In this document: in pieces, positions 30,959 through 45,500 of the stretch
Numbering within the stretch: position 1 is the stretch's first letter
Layout of the letters: each line of letters opens with the position of its first letter
Assembly (NCBI RefSeq): GCF_932294415.1
Contig: NC_065545.1
Span: 42,756,327 to 42,820,326, forward strand
Origin: Quercus robur
Lineage: Eukaryota > Streptophyta > Magnoliopsida > Fagales > Fagaceae
DNA: 64,000 bases
Direction of reading: 5' to 3'
Translations under genes and position numbers: made by a program
Notes under the pieces: generated by a model
Databases searched by the model: none
Seen by the model: only the letters and a program-made list of their open reading frames with translations
Told to the model about the DNA's origin: nothing

Positions 30959-33900
30959 ATGATGGAGAGGTGAGTTGTGTTACTGTGGGACTTGCTTTAT
31001 AGTATTTATTTATGTGTTATCATGTTGAATCCTTACAGAAGTTTTGGTCTAATCTAGGTACAAGTTAATCAAGGAAGTTGGAGATGGAACATTCGGATGT
31101 GTTTGGCGAGCTATTAATAAGGAGACTGGTGAAGTTGTAAGTGTGTTTTAAAATTCATTCCCTGTCTATGTTGTTCCTCACCATTCCTGTTTCTAATTTT
31201 TTGTTCAATTTTAACAGGTTGCAATTAAGAAGATGAAGAAAAAGTATTACTCATGGGAGGAGTGCGTAAATTTGAGAGAAGTGAAGGTAATATGATCTTT
31301 CATAATCAATGCTCTATTCTGTGGCTGCTATACTGCAAATACATGATGGGTTTCTTGTTATGGCAGTCATTACGGAAAATGAGTCATCCAAATATTGTGA
31401 AGCTTAAGGAAGTCATTAGGGAAAATGACATCTTGTATTTCGTGTTTGAGTACATGGTAAATGGCATCTGTCCTTTCTAATTTCTTGCTGTAATTGTGAC
31501 AGCTAATTGTTAATTGGTTGTTTACATTTAATTACTTAATGTTGTGCTTCAGGAATGGAACCTATACCAACTCATGAAAGACAGGGAAAAGCTTTTCTCT
31601 GAAGCTGAAGTCAGAAATTGGTGTTTTCAAGTTTTTCAAGGTCTTACTTACATGCATCAGCGTGGATATTTTCATCGTGACCTTAAGCCAGGTAATTGTC
31701 TTCCGTTGTTATTCATGGCCATCTTGGTGAATTTGATTGATTGAAGAGAAATCAAAGGGTATTCTGAATTTTGTACAAAATGCTCTGTTGAATTTGTTCA
31801 AAGAATCATATTCTCATGGAATATATTGCATGGAGAAAAATTGCAATATCTTTATTTATATTATATTGGAAATTATTTGAATTTTATATGCTTAAGCCAA
31901 TGCATATCAGTTGTTATTGTATCTGCATATTTTATTTTGCTGCTAGATTCTTTTGTTGTAGTATACAACTGACACCTGCAAACCTCGTTGCAGAAAACTT
32001 GTTGGTTACAAAGGACATAATCAAGATTGCTGATTTTGGTCTTGCTCGGGAAATCAACTCGCAACCACCATATACGGAATATGTCTCGACACGTTGGTAT
32101 GTGTTTTCTTCATTTTCTTTCTAATCTATGAGCCTCTGCTTGTATGATTGGTATCAAGTTGTTACTGTGGTATTTTGACTTCTAATATGTAAAAATTGCA
32201 GGTATCGAGCCCCTGAAGTGCTGCTTCAGTCATACCTTTATAGCTCTAAAGTTGGTTAGTGTTTAGTTTGAATAAACTTGTGGCTCACTTATATAGATGC
32301 CAACAGTTTTAATCATATAGTACTTACACATGATTTTTCCATTCTGACCTCTAGATATGTGGGCAATGGGTGCTATAATGGCTGAATTGTTCACTCTCCG
32401 TCCTCTTTTTCCGGGTATTAGGTACATATATTTCCTTATATGAGAATTGAGTATCTATTTTGTCTGTTGTTTTATTTTACAAGGAGAGGCTTAAATTGCC
32501 AACCACTATGCTGATTGATTTGATAATTGGGGTAATGGTGCTGTTTTTTAGATGGACATTATTAGAATCTACTTAATAGCATATAAAATAGTTAGCATAC
32601 TTCTTTTTGCACTTCTCTTTTTGTCATTTTATGAAGTTGCTAAAAGGTCAAAAATATTTTTGTTGTCTGAATCCTGGTTTGAAGATTGATAATTATTCAG
32701 GTAGAGATCTGCTAATTGGATAGTCATTAATTGATAGCGATTCTTCTGTTCATAATAATTCTTGCAGTGAAGCAGATGAGATATATAAAATATGCAGTGT
32801 TATCGGCAGCCCAACTAAGGATTCCTGGGCTGATGGACTTTGTTTGGCAAGGGATATCAACTACCAGTTTCCCCAGGTCAGTTTTGCTTTTCTGGATGTG
32901 GTGCATGCATTTTATATGCATGTGTCGAAGTAGGTTAGAATCTTGAAATTTTCTTCTAGGTAGGTATTAAAAAATATTTGCTTATATGTGCATATTATGT
33001 AGCTCGACTTCATCTAGTGCTTTAGGCCTGGCCATGTTAGCTAGATGTGGCAAAACACAGCTAAATTCTTTGTCATCTTGTAATTTGGATGGGGAGAGAG
33101 GCATTTCTTACTGTGAGGGGAATTGCCAATGTTGGCACTCTATGATCTAATGGAAGATAAAGTAGTTCAAAAATATATCACCTTTTCAAATATAATTTCA
33201 TGTGAACAGCTGAGTCTGATGATACCTATTCCAAAAACTACATGGTTCTGAGTTTTTGACCATTTGTGTTTTCATCCTCTTCGTACCATGTGACTGCTGA
33301 ATCTGTTGTTAATTATTTTAAAAATTAAGAAAGTCGAAATGTATGGAAGTTTAATATTGCTTGTAATTTGTAATTTGACACAGTTTTCTGGTGTTCATCT
33401 TTCTGTATTGGTTCCATCTGCAAGCAATGATGCGATCAGCCTTATGACAGTGAGTAAAAATTCTGTAAAAAATTGAAGCTTTTTCTTTCTCAGACCCTGT
33501 TGCAAGATGATTATATTATGTTATTTTAATTCTTAAAACATAAGAGAAGAACTCTTTATTTTTCCTTTCTATTTTTATGGACATTTTCTTGTTTGTTCTA
33601 ATTTTTTCTTTTTAAAAAACTAGTCACTTTGTTCTTGGGATCCTTCCAAGAGGCCAACAGCTGCTGAGGCCCTTCAGCATCCTTTCTTCCAGGTTCTGAT
33701 TAATCTTCATAAATCTGTGTGTTGATCTTTTACTTTGAATTTGAGTTAGATGTAGTAAGTAATGTTCAATAAATTTTAAAGCCAAACTTCATTTGTGTGG
33801 CAGAGTTGCTTTTATGTTCCACCATCCCTGCGTTCCAGGGTTGCAGTTGCTAGAACACCTCCCTCTGGTTTGTCTTCTTCATACTTAAAAGTTCCTTAAT

Positions 33901-36478
33901 TTAAAGTGCACCAACTTTGGATTGCTTTACCTGTAATATACATGAACCTAACTATATTGCATAATTGCAGCCAGAACAAGGGGAGCATTGGAACAACAAT
34001 CTGCTAAGAGACATTCTGGGGCTTTAACTACTTCAAAGCTAACCAGCAATTATCCTTCTCCTAAGTTACATGCTTCCTTAAGCACAGGTGGTAGCTATAA
34101 TAGATTTGGCATTTTGAATTGTCTTTCTGACTTCTATAACTAATATTGTCTTACAAGGTATGATCTGTGGCTAGTTGTCTTGTTTAAGATGAGCTCATGA
34201 TCTCTTTATATTAGGATACGCACTCTGGGATATAGATTCAGATTTCTAGGGTTGGATAAAATATGAAGCACATTGTTTGCTAAGTACTCAAAAGTAAAAA
34301 ACTATTACAAGGATATAAAAGCCCTATTCAGAAAAAAGACATTGTACATAGCATGACTGTGTAAGGTGAAAAACTTGACTCTGGACTGCATGGAATGCAT
34401 GAACAATGCAACTGGAAGACCTCCTAGATGATTGCATGAACTTGCAAGGAAGTTGCTGGTCTCTGCTACAGTAAACTAGGGTCATTGAATGTACTACATC
34501 TAGACTTGAATCCTCTACTTAATTTTAATTTATAAACATATGGGCACTATGCATGACATTGTATACTGTCAAATCTGATCAGGCAGATGTTATAGGTAAA
34601 TAACAGACAGTAGGGTTATCTCAGTGTGCTGTTGCAAGTCATGTGTGAGACCAGAGAAACTGAAATAAGTGCTGCACAGAGATGAATCTAGCAATTAGAA
34701 TGTCTCGTTAATGATCCAATCCATATTGGTAGGCTTTTGGTGTATACTTTTATTATCAAGTTGAGCCTAATATGCCCACTTTCATGAAGAACCATGATTG
34801 AACTGTGTCAAAAATCATGGTTTGTGCAATGCTTTTTTTTCTTAATAGTTCAAGAACATACAAGGTTCCATTATCTGTTGGAATATGTTTTTAGGGTTTT
34901 GGTGTACACTTTTATTATCAAGTTGAGCTTAATATGCCCACACTTTCACGAACCACGATTGTACTTTGTCAAAAATCATGGTTTGTACATTGCTTGTTCT
35001 TATAGTTAAAGAACATACAAGGTTCCATTATCTGTTGGAATATGTTTTTCTTTTAAAATAAGATGTGGTATGCTATATTCTCATCATATGCTAAATGTTC
35101 TTACAGGTGTGCAACGCAAGCTGGATTTGGTTGACCAGGTAAGATGCTGAACAAATTTTCTGTATACTTTGTAGTTTTTGCGCTTTTCTTTGATTGCTAA
35201 ATTAGCATTTGTTATTATTATTATTTTTTTTTAGCTTTTTGTAAGATCAGGTCGAACATGTGTTTAGGTTGGTCTTTTTTCTATTCTGTTTTTTGCCTGC
35301 AAGCCCTTTTTCTTTTTGGGAAGAACCAGTTTGTGCCCAGACCTGTTTGGCATTGTCCTGCAGAGCTTCTCTCTCTCATGACTGTCCTAATTTTAATGAT
35401 TCTCATGAAAGTTGATTGTGCACCAATTTGTCTACAACAATGATTTTCTTGGAAGTCAAATACTAAGTTAATGAATGAGATGTTTGATGATTATGATTTA
35501 TAGGGAAAATATTGTGTTAATACTAATAAAAGAGAATAAAAAAGTTCACTGTGTTAAGAGTTAGCCATTGGTTGCAGTTAATACCGAGTTGCTTCATATG
35601 ATATAAGAACCCTGGCTACGTGATGGAGAAAAAAATGTAATGGATATTACTGATAAACTAATATTAGAGCATTCATAAAAAGTTCATTGTGTTAAGAGTT
35701 AGCCATTAGTTGCAGTTAATACTGAGTTGCTTCATATGATATAAGAACCCTGGCTATGTGAAGGAGAAAAAAATGTAATGGATATTACTGATAAACTAAT
35801 ATTAGAGCATTCATAAACAATCAAGATATTGTCATTTTTCATTTTCAGTTGTTGTGAATTTGGTTTTTGCCTTCCATACTTCATTTCTGTACGTTAAAAC
35901 AAGTTATAGTTTTGGCAATGCTTTCTGTTTGTTAAAACATGTTTTAGCTGTGTGCCAACTCCTATGTTTTTGTTGTGAAGGACATGAGTAAGAATGATAA
36001 ATCTCTCAAGAGCTCTGTTAAACAACCAAGATATCGGCCACCAGGAAAGAACAGCCCAAGTAAGTTTAAGCTGAAATACATCTTATGTTGCTTTCTTATA
36101 TTCTTTTCATTTTTTCGATTTTAAAAATTATTCCTACAAATTAAAAGTGAGTTTTATACTACATTGTACATTTTAATTCTCCAGAATTAATGTATAGGCC
36201 TATATGTTTGACTGTATGCCTATTGGTTCGCAGCCTCCACTAACAAGGGGAAGACTGGTCGGGGAGTTTTGGAGGCAACTGAGAAGTTAGCAAACATGAC
36301 CCTTGGTTCTCGGAGGCAGTTTGTTGGGCAGCCACGTCACTCTCCCATGAAGACTGGAGTCCAGTGCCCACCCATGAAGGCTGGAGTCCAGTGGAATTCT
36401 GGATCCGGCGACATGTTTCTCAGGCATGCCCAGGACATTCAGCATGGCAGAACATATTCGAGGAAAGTTGTGGGTTGA
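30959..36478 (+). CDS. CDKF-4: CDKF-4-like serine/threonine protein kinase (RCK/MAK family)
   Basis: Sixteen coding exons: 30959-30969, 31058-31136, 31218-31286, 31367-31456, 31553-31691, 31994-32096, 32202-32254, 32355-32421, 32768-32876, 33384-33449, 33624-33692, 33804-33867, 33971-34087, 35107-35138, 35981-36059, 36234-36478. They sum to 1392 nt (463 residues) with GT-AG borders and agreeing phases. Motifs: glycine loop G12-D-G-T-F-G17, catalytic Lys34, H124-R-D-L-K-P, D143-F-G, activation-loop T157-E-Y159, then W-Y-R-A-P-E. It lacks a PSTAIRE helix and has the MAPK-like T-E-Y, placing it in the RCK (MAK/ICK/MOK) branch, whose plant members are named CDKF;4. The C-terminal ~180 residues are basic, Ser/Pro-rich and low-complexity. 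Known members regulate growth and cilia length outside plants; the plant role is less clear. Start: tandem ATGs at 30959 and 30962. Confidence 0.93.
34731..35050. repeat. Tandem duplication (~162 bp) in kinase intron 13
   Basis: The sequence from about 34735 (TTTTGGTGTATAC...) recurs from about 34897, including CAAGAACATACAAGGTTCC and CTGTTGGAATATG. The copies differ by several substitutions and small indels. Confidence 0.85.
35541..35816. repeat. Tandem duplication (138 bp) in kinase intron 14
   Basis: AGTTCACTGTGTTAAGAG at 35543 recurs as AGTTCATTGTGTTAAGAG 138 bp later. Both units run through GATATAAGAACCCTGGCTA to TTAGAGCATTCATAAA with only a few differences. Confidence 0.9.
36344..36397 (+). 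repeat. 27-bp in-frame tandem repeat in the last kinase exon
   Basis: CCCATGAAG...GGAGTCCAGTG occurs twice at 27-bp spacing, encoding P-M-K-T-G-V-Q-C-P and P-M-K-A-G-V-Q-W. It lengthens the disordered tail by nine residues without shifting the frame. Confidence 0.85.
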
Positions 36479-36525
36479 AGGACATTCAGCATGGCAGAAC
36501 ATATTCGAGGAAAGTTGTGGGTTGA
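36432..36525 (+). repeat. Exact 47-bp tandem duplication across the kinase stop codon
   Basis: The unit starting AGGACATTCAGC at 36432 is repeated exactly at 36479. The first copy encodes the last residues and the TGA (36476-36478), so the second falls in the 3' UTR. An AATAAA follows immediately at about 36525. Confidence 0.9.
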
Positions 36526-39510
36526 ATAAAACGCTCGCTGATGGCATACATACATACATATATATATATATATATGTGGAATGTGCTAGTACCTGCTATA
36601 TCGGTGGCTTTGTGCCTACTTTTGTTTTGTTAAGACAAACATACGTACCAAGTCCTCTGTCACTTATATTTGTCCTAAGATACTGTCCTCTGTGTTGTTG
36701 ACATAAACTTATTTAGTTGGAAATGTTTGTTGCTTGTTAAGTTTTGCTCAGTTTTTCTTGTGCTTTTGATGTGCTTTAACTGTTCATTGGTGTAGAGGAC
36801 CTTGCAGCAGCCTGTTATGGTGGGCACAATTTGGATTGGTGCAGTAGGTTGACGGGTTTTGGCCATCCTAGTTGAATCATTCCACCATGGAATGCTGTGA
36901 GATGTAAAAGTTAGGGAAAAAAACAAATCCTCTTACCATTATAACCTTTTACTTTTTTATCATCTTTGACTTGTAGATCTCACAAAAAGTGATAATTGCA
37001 TGGTGAAATAGATCTAAATTTAGACACATTCAATTTAAATGATGCCAAATGCCAAAAATAGTTATAAAGTTAAATTACAAATTATAGTCCCTAATTTTGT
37101 CTAAAATTCAACTTGACGCTGTACCTTTAATATCTAATTTTGTTTGAAATAATGCCAAAATAGTAATAAAGTTAAATTGCAAATTATAGCCTCTAATTCT
37201 GTTTAAAATTCAATTTAATACTGTATCTTTAATTTCTAATTTTGTTTAAAATTCAATTTAACACTGTACCTTTAATTTCATTCAATTTAGTTCTACAATG
37301 TCATTTTGTTATTCTAAGAACCATTGATCTAAGTCTACGATAGGATGTTAAACACCCACCTCCGGTAAAATGGTTTTCCAGACTATGGCAGCTGATGGAC
37401 ATGTCATTCCATACAATGCGAGCATTACGTCTTGTCATTCATCATAGAACATGGATCAAAATAGAAATTTGAAATTTTAATCAGGAGTTAAAAAGATAAA
37501 GAGTATATGAACTTATGACCATGGGACTGTATGCATTGATCGAAAATTATGAATTCTAGAGAAATCACGAAGGAAGCTTGTTTTGACATGGACTTGATAA
37601 AGATTATGGATCTAATATATGAACGTGGCAAAGAAATAAAAATTAAGAACATGTTATAACATGCATGAGAACTTATGAACATGGCAAGAGCAAACATAGT
37701 TTTACATGATTTTCCTATGAACATTTGAAGAACATGCATACATCATAACATTTACATCTTGGCTAGAATGGAAACATCGTAATAAAACATGTTAATTTAA
37801 GCATGGAAACATCATGATAATTCTAAAAACACATTCAATAAAACAATATAATAACGTAAAAATGCTAAATTATATCTTCATAAAAATTGAAGTGGAAAGA
37901 GTTCACTAAATTTCTTGAGGGGAGGCATTAAAGGAATCACTTGTACTCCAAGACTAGAAAGATTGGATGCATGATGACTATTCTTTGCTTCCTCTAGAGC
38001 TCTAGGGGAATGGGATACCTTGAATGGAGAGTCCTCTCCTCAATTTAGAGTAGTGGGAGAAGTCTTTAAAAATGGTGGATTTTCTACAGATGATTGGCTC
38101 AGGGTTGGCAAAATTTTGATTCGAAAAGATGGTGAAAGTGGGAGGGAAAAGCTGAAAATTTGAATCTTGAGTCCAAGTGTGTTGATCTACTCTAGGATTT
38201 GTCCCACTATTTGCCGATCAACAAATGGGGACTAGGCCAAGTACTGATCGACACTTGAGCTTAGTTTTAGCTTACATTTTTCAAATTTTGAACTTCCAAC
38301 AATCCTTTGAGTAGGAAACTAGTTGTTGCTCATGAAAGATTTCAATTTTTTTGCTAATTTCCAGTTAGAATATCATTATTTTGATATTCATAAGTCTATT
38401 ATTTTTTAATATTCTTCTTTAAACAAGATAATTTCAAAAATTATCAATATCTAATATTCCAACGCATCCAATTCATGCTTTCTCACGATAATTTTAAATC
38501 CAAATTAGTAGGGTCATGATACATCATTAATTTAAATTAGTTCCCCAATGGACCAATTTAAATTGATCGTTTACAATCACAAGTGATTAGATCTAAATCA
38601 TGCAGGTGCATTCTAACCATTGAGTTTTGATTTTACGATATCTTTTGTTTCAAAGGTCTAATTAGGCCCATGACATATTGTTTTGATCGTTAAAATTTCA
38701 AGATTTATTTTAAGTGAAGTATATAAAAAGCTAATAGTCAAAATTATGATTTTGCCCCAGGGATGTAAAAATCATTTTGCCAGTGAAGGTTATAAATGGG
38801 GTGTCTACACCTGTGAAGCAAAATTCTTGGTTTTGCCCTTGAAAAATCCAAAAAAGATATCCAAAAAAGATTTTAAGTTAATTAGAAACTTAAAATTAAC
38901 AATGTGATCAAAATTACCCAACAATAATTTTGTGAAAACTATAAACTAATAAGCATTAAAATAACAACCATGCATAAACTCTAAACATTAATCTCGCAAA
39001 TATAAACTATCCAAATCTCGAATACACCTTAGGCACTCTCAGATTAACAAATTCTTTAACTAGGAAAAATTTTGTCAATTCTTACATTCACCAAAGTTAC
39101 ACCACTTTTATATATAGGGCCAGCTATACCTTATCAATGTGAGACCACCACTTTTAATATGATAATGCACCTATTTATTTTTCTTCTATCCGATCGATGT
39201 GTGATTTTAAAACTAATAAGAAAATCTCTAAATTATTTCCATATGAGTTGTACTAAGCAATTCGTAGCTTAGAATTATTCATATAACGAGAGTTGAAGGT
39301 ACAAACACAAGTGTAAAGCACAACAATATGTTCTAAAATCCATCTTAAAATTGGGATAATCGTAATCCCAATGTTCTAGCGTCATAATTAGAATAGCTTG
39401 ATAGTTTAATACAACCCATCAAAGGTGCATAGAGTTATGGGGTACCGTAGTCGAGCTTTAGAAAAATAGGTCACCAACTTTTATTTCTTGAACTTCAACA
39501 TTCAAGTCAA
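36526..39510. other. Kinase 3' UTR and intergenic region; no gene seen
   Basis: The first few hundred bases probably hold the kinase 3' UTR, including a (TACA)n-(TA)n run at 36546-36575. From about 37040 to 37290 a diverged repeat recurs three times (AAATT-CAAATTATAG...CTAATTTTGT, about 100 bp apart). The rest to 39510 is AT-rich with no supported exon and ends in the presumed 3' UTR of the MSL10-like gene. Confidence 0.5.
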
Positions 39511-42500
39511 TTAAGATTGTTGTAGCATCCTCCCATTCTCAATGTTCATTTTTGTGAGAAGAATCTCCCGAGGAAGAAGATGATACTTAATGCCAAGTGT
39601 CTCAAAGATCCTCTTCAACTCCAATAAAAGCTCTGTAATCCGATTGTTTCGTTCACCATAGTTTTGATGGTTGATGGTGTGTTGGACGCATAAACACATT
39701 TTTAATTTGTGCACATTCTCTATTTCTTTCACTGTTACAGAGTGTTTTGGATTCCAATACTTTGGCTTGCTCTCGATGTATCTACATTCACAAGAGTATA
39801 ACACTTTTTAATACAAATGAAAGCAAGATGGTACTAACAAATAAAAGGAGCAACTTACGCTTGTATGGCCTTCTTAAGTGAAATGATAATCTCCATTGAT
39901 GTTGAGAGATCAATGCTAAAATCAATGCAATCACTCATCTCTGGACTTCTGTAAAAGTTACTTATCGGCTTTGTGAGCAAAAGTGAGTTGGGGTAGTAGA
40001 TTTTCTCATTATCATATCGAAGAAAAACAGTTGTCAAAATGTTCATCTCTTCCACAATCATCTGTCCCCAATATATAAATGTAAGCACAAGTAATATATA
40101 TGAACACTGACACACACAAGCAAAGAAATATTTTTAATATAAGTGTAATAAGAAATTGTGGAGTTAGAAGATAGTGTACGTGTATATACCGTACTCTTTT
40201 TAGGTGAACTTACCTGAACACCATCGATGACACAACGATCTCCTATATCAAAAGGATGCATAATGAAGACGAAGATGATAGATTCAAAAATAGTCTTGCA
40301 GGTATTATGGAATGCGACACTGAAGAGAACTAGCTGGGTTATTACGAAAAAGATTATTTTGGTTGTCGCCAACTCCATCACGAGTAGGGACACCACAATA
40401 ATTATCACAATAACAACTGAGCTTGCTAACTTATGAAGTTGTTGTACTGCTGTCTTGGTATCATTCAATGAATGTGCTAGAGATTTTCGTTCAAAGTAAG
40501 CTCGAACCTAGTAGTGATTGCAAAGTCATTAGAAATAACAATTTTGAAATTTATTATCAATAACATACTTTCAAATACCATTTAATCAAACAAGCTGAAC
40601 AGGAAATAAGTATGTACGTAAAATGTTATCACTTTAATTTGCATAATTTGATATTGGTTCAGTGTTTCAGTTCCTTGATATATACCAAAAAAGGCATAGT
40701 ACGTTGAGGTTGAGAGCCGAATAGAGTACGTGCCAGAAGCATCATTGGAATTTACAGAGTTTGATTACGTATGGACTTAATTCTATTAACCTTATGTTAG
40801 TTAATATATTTTGCCATGAGACACATAATCAAATTCCACCAATTTCACACTGACAAATTCTTTAAATTGATCATATTGAAACTTTGCATAAACTATGGAT
40901 ATAAAACTTACCACCCAATTTTTAAATGAAGACTTGGAAATCCTTCCGGTCTCAAGCGATCCCTCAAAGAGTGGAAAAATTGTATGAATCTCAACTCTCT
41001 TCAAAAATCTCATTAGATCATCCTCTTCAATATACCTACAACAATCATGATTTGACATATTATGAATCACCATGTGCTGAGAATTGTGTGTAGTAAAACT
41101 CATTAATAGTTTCATAAATTGTTAACAATTTATATTGAATTTAGAAGATATAAACAAGAGTGTAACAATAGATATTATTGTATATGAAAATTGATTTGTA
41201 AATTTAAATGCTTAATCATGCATATATGAAAGCTACTCAAATCTTGCTAACAATGGTTTCTATTTTTTTTTCTTTCTTGAATAGTGGTTTCCATAGTTAG
41301 TGGTATGTGGCAAGCACTCAAAGCTTTCAATTGAAGTCAAAATTAAGACGTTATAATTCTAGCAAATAAGAGTTATGCTGGTGCCACAACTTGTGTCACA
41401 ACTTGCCAGGAGGTGTCCTCACATGGACCCACTATCATCCCTCCACCACTCACAACTCATCACATGGACAAATTGTGACACAAGTTGTACAGCAAGTTGT
41501 GGCACCAACATAACTTAGCAGATAATGTCCACATAGTGTTTGAAAATGGTCTCTTGTTTCTAGCTGTACTGAGCTTGGTCTTATATTGCTTGTCAAAATT
41601 GTAACTCTCACAATTTTCTAAATTTTTAATTTCTGATGATTTAAAAAAAAAAAACCCATGATTTTCAACACCAACATGTCAATCTCACTCATATGACTTA
41701 ACTGCTTATCAAATTTTGAATCGGTTGATGAAGCTACTCTTGTAGTACCAACAATTATTCTACCTTAAGGTAATAAAGGGACATTCACCAATATTCCCTA
41801 GAAGACAACCAAGGTACCTTTACAAATTCTCAAACCTTCATCGATTTATTTATATTATATATTGAGAATCAACATACCTAGCTAAAAATAAAATTTTTCT
41901 TCAAATTTGTGTAAAGAATGTCGATCAAAGTCTAAACAAAACAATCAGAACTTGGATTATCCAAAATGACATGAATCTGAGGATGGGTGGACTTGCATAG
42001 GGTTGTCGGACTTTTATTAGCTTTAATATTTGGTCTGATCATTATTGACACTTAAGATTTAAGACCCTATAAAACAATAATATACTCTTTTGTATAGTCA
42101 GAATATAGAAATCAGACCAAAATCTCTGAGAGCTAGTTTTCCATCCTAGTTGATTCGTGATTTTAGCCATTTATCTGTCTTTGTGTGTCATAAAAATTAA
42201 TATATGAAGTCCTTATTTATTGGAAACTCACAATCACATGAATATATACAAGGTTATATTCCTCCACTCTGCATATATAGATTATATATATATATTCCTT
42301 TTGTCGTGGGATACTCACTGTGCTTAGAATGGTGGTCCTGCATTAAAAATTAGTGGATGCTTGGGGGTCGATCATGATCATGGTACTCAAAATCAAAAAT
42401 GAAGCTAAACTGACCAGTGGATACTTTACAATCACTGAATTTTAATTAGTGGGATAAGCCGTACCAGATCGAGCAGAACCCTGCAGATCATGATTCCATG

Positions 42501-45500
42501 CGAGGATATACTAAACCTTTTGAAACAAGAACTCTAGTGCTACATGGACCACTCTTGTATTGTGGTGGGAAAAAAAGTCCGACTCTTTGTGACATGCTTG
42601 GATTTTGTGGCCTATTCCACTTACTCTTCCTTCATGGGGTTCAATAACCACGTTAGTGGTGATAGTTACCACCATGAGTACAGAAAACACAGTACATTCA
42701 AAATACTTGATGTCATATCAGTTGTCAACTATTTTGAAATCGTCAAAATATGATTTTAGTTAAAATTGTAAAATTATACTTTCAAAACATGATTTCATAT
42801 TAATTTTAACTAAAATTGTGTTAATTTCAAGAATTAATTATTTGTTTATATACAGATATTTTTTTAAATAACAATTTTTTTTGGGTGTAATACTACTTTG
42901 ATTAACTTTTAACAAAACACAATTAGCATAAAAACCAAATAAAATAGTTTCAAATGGACAACGAAATCAAGCCCACCGATCGTGAACTTGAGGTTTGCTT
43001 GACGAAATGTTTGTATTAAAATTTCAGCGTGATGTCAAGCTTAAGCCCCAAAGAATAAGAGGGTTAAAAAAAAAAAAAAATTTTTGATGATCAAGAAATT
43101 TAAACTATTCGGTATAGGAATTTGAGCACTATGCAACATCACACTTATATTGTGTGGGTTCCCTCACTCGTGAGCCCACATAATATGAGTGTGATATCAT
43201 GTCAAGAACTAATTTAACAAGCGATGAATAATAAATAATTAACGTTGATATACTATTTTCTTTTTGAGAATAATGTTGATATACTATAATTTATCACTAC
43301 CGAGTAAAGTGTTATTAATATTTGCACTATTTCTTGAAAATCTAGTTAAATTGTAATTGAGTTTTCTTGTAATCATTTATATATATATATATATATATAG
43401 ATTAAACCTATTTAGTATACATCCTATGTGGTATTAAATACACACCCGCATGACATTCAAAATTCAGATTCTCGCATTCCAAAATGTTTCAATATTTTCG
43501 CATTCCAGACAATTTGTGTGATTTCAATTGAAAAACGATACTACGATAGGAAAGAAAAAACTGCTTGAATGATATGAGTTCAAGAAGCATGAGTTTGACT
43601 TGCATTAAGAATTCCATTCTTACATACTCTTACTTTTAGTTTTTACAATCCAATTTATAAACTCAAATTTCACGATTCCAGTTCCATCACAATTGTAAAC
43701 TTGTGTCTGATTTTTTAAGCCAACATGTCGAAGATCAATGTTTGTGAATTAAAAAAGTTATAACAAGAGTCTTACAAAGCTGGCTATATATAGTTCCCTA
43801 TTTTTTTTTATTAGGGTGAAATATAAAAATCACTCCTGAAATTTGGGATATTGTCAAGTAATATCAAAACTTTTCAATTTTCCCTACTTCATACAAAGAA
43901 CCCTTAATATTGTTTGTATTCTTTTTTCCCCAAAACAAATTTCTGGTCAAATTAATTGCCAAAATGCAATCTCACAATGACTGCATTCTGGCAATAATTG
44001 TACGAGAGTTTAAATAACAAATGGTAGATTAGATGATAAATAGAGAGAGAATGAAGTCGAAGACTTAAAGGAATAGAACTTTCAAACGGTGTTAAGTGTT
44101 CATTGTACTTATAGGTCAATTAAAAAAAATATTCTTGGTAGTGTGTGTGGCATGAGCCCAACCTCAAGAGTGACTATTGTATTTTACCCTTCTTATTATT
44201 ACTAAAACTTGGGATGAAACATCTGCGAACTATCTGTTGTTGTTGGATAAAATAAAAAATAGATGTAATTAAATAAAACATTTGATGAAGTGATATCATA
44301 AGGTTTTTTATTTTTATTTTCTTAACTAAGTGAAACAAACTACCTGCTATATTAAATGTCAAACATAATTTTGATTATTCTCACGGATATGAATTGCAAG
44401 TCAAATTAAGGCTAAATTAAAACTCCAAAAAATTCTGCTAAGAATTTTAAAATTGATATAATTAAGTTTATTAATCATATGGCTCTTACCTCTTATTTTG
44501 TTAAGCAATATAAAAAAAATCGAATATACTAGCTGTATATATGCGTGCAAATTTATAGTCATAATAGAGATCATGAAAAAGAAACCAACAAGAAAGAAAA
44601 CAATAAACCCAATTATAGACTAATTATAGTTGTCATGCAAGTATTAAGACTTAATTAGACAGAGAAAGAGAGAGAATAATTACTTGGCACCCGTTTTGGC
44701 TACGTTCTTGAAAATCCTTCGAGCACAATTCCGAGCCTCCCACTCGCTGTTAATTTCATCCTCAGCCTTGCCAAAGTCATCAACAGTCTTTGAAATTGTA
44801 GATAATCTAGTGTACCTCACATAGTTAATAAGCCTCTTCACACTCCATGTGGAAGCTCTCTTTTGCATGTTCAGCTTCCTCAGCTTCTCCATATCAATTT
44901 TCCTAGACCCCAACTTCTTCAACTTGTACATGTTTCGATGGACTTGATCGATCTCTTCATGCTCATCGTCCATCAAAGGAGGACCTGAAAGTGTTTCCAG
45001 TATGTAATGGTGGAAAACACTTTCTTTCATCCTGTCAAAGTAGGTTGTGACATGAAATGATGAGGCCAGAATTTTGACCAAGATAATCTTGAGAAGCCAA
45101 ATAGTTGCGCCTAATAGTACGGCCACCAATGCCTGGAAAAACTTTTTCAGTATTCTATTTTCCTTCTGGACTTTATTGTTAAACATTAAGGTCCATGCAA
45201 GCAAAACAAGGCCTAACCAGACACAGTTTTGGACACTCTTTCTAAGTCCATAAACGAAGTATAGCACTCTTTCTTTGAGCATGAAGTTCCTCTCGATTAA
45301 GAACACTGCAAAACCCATCACCCAACCTGAAACCAAGCGGCCACTGAAGGTAACCATTACCATTATGCACCACTTCCAGACTTCCCAACCCCATATAAGT
45401 TCGTTTTTCAAGGAAGTAACTGTGAGGGAACACATTAGGCAAGCCATTATGATGATAAATAAAACCCATTCCACAATGAGTCTCCATTGAACTTTTCGGG

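Noticed and set aside
37488-37739. 83-codon minus-strand frame
   Set aside because: No conserved motif and no supporting gene structure.
42544-42753. 69-codon frame in MSL10 intron 1
   Set aside because: On the opposite strand within an intron, no family, likely chance.
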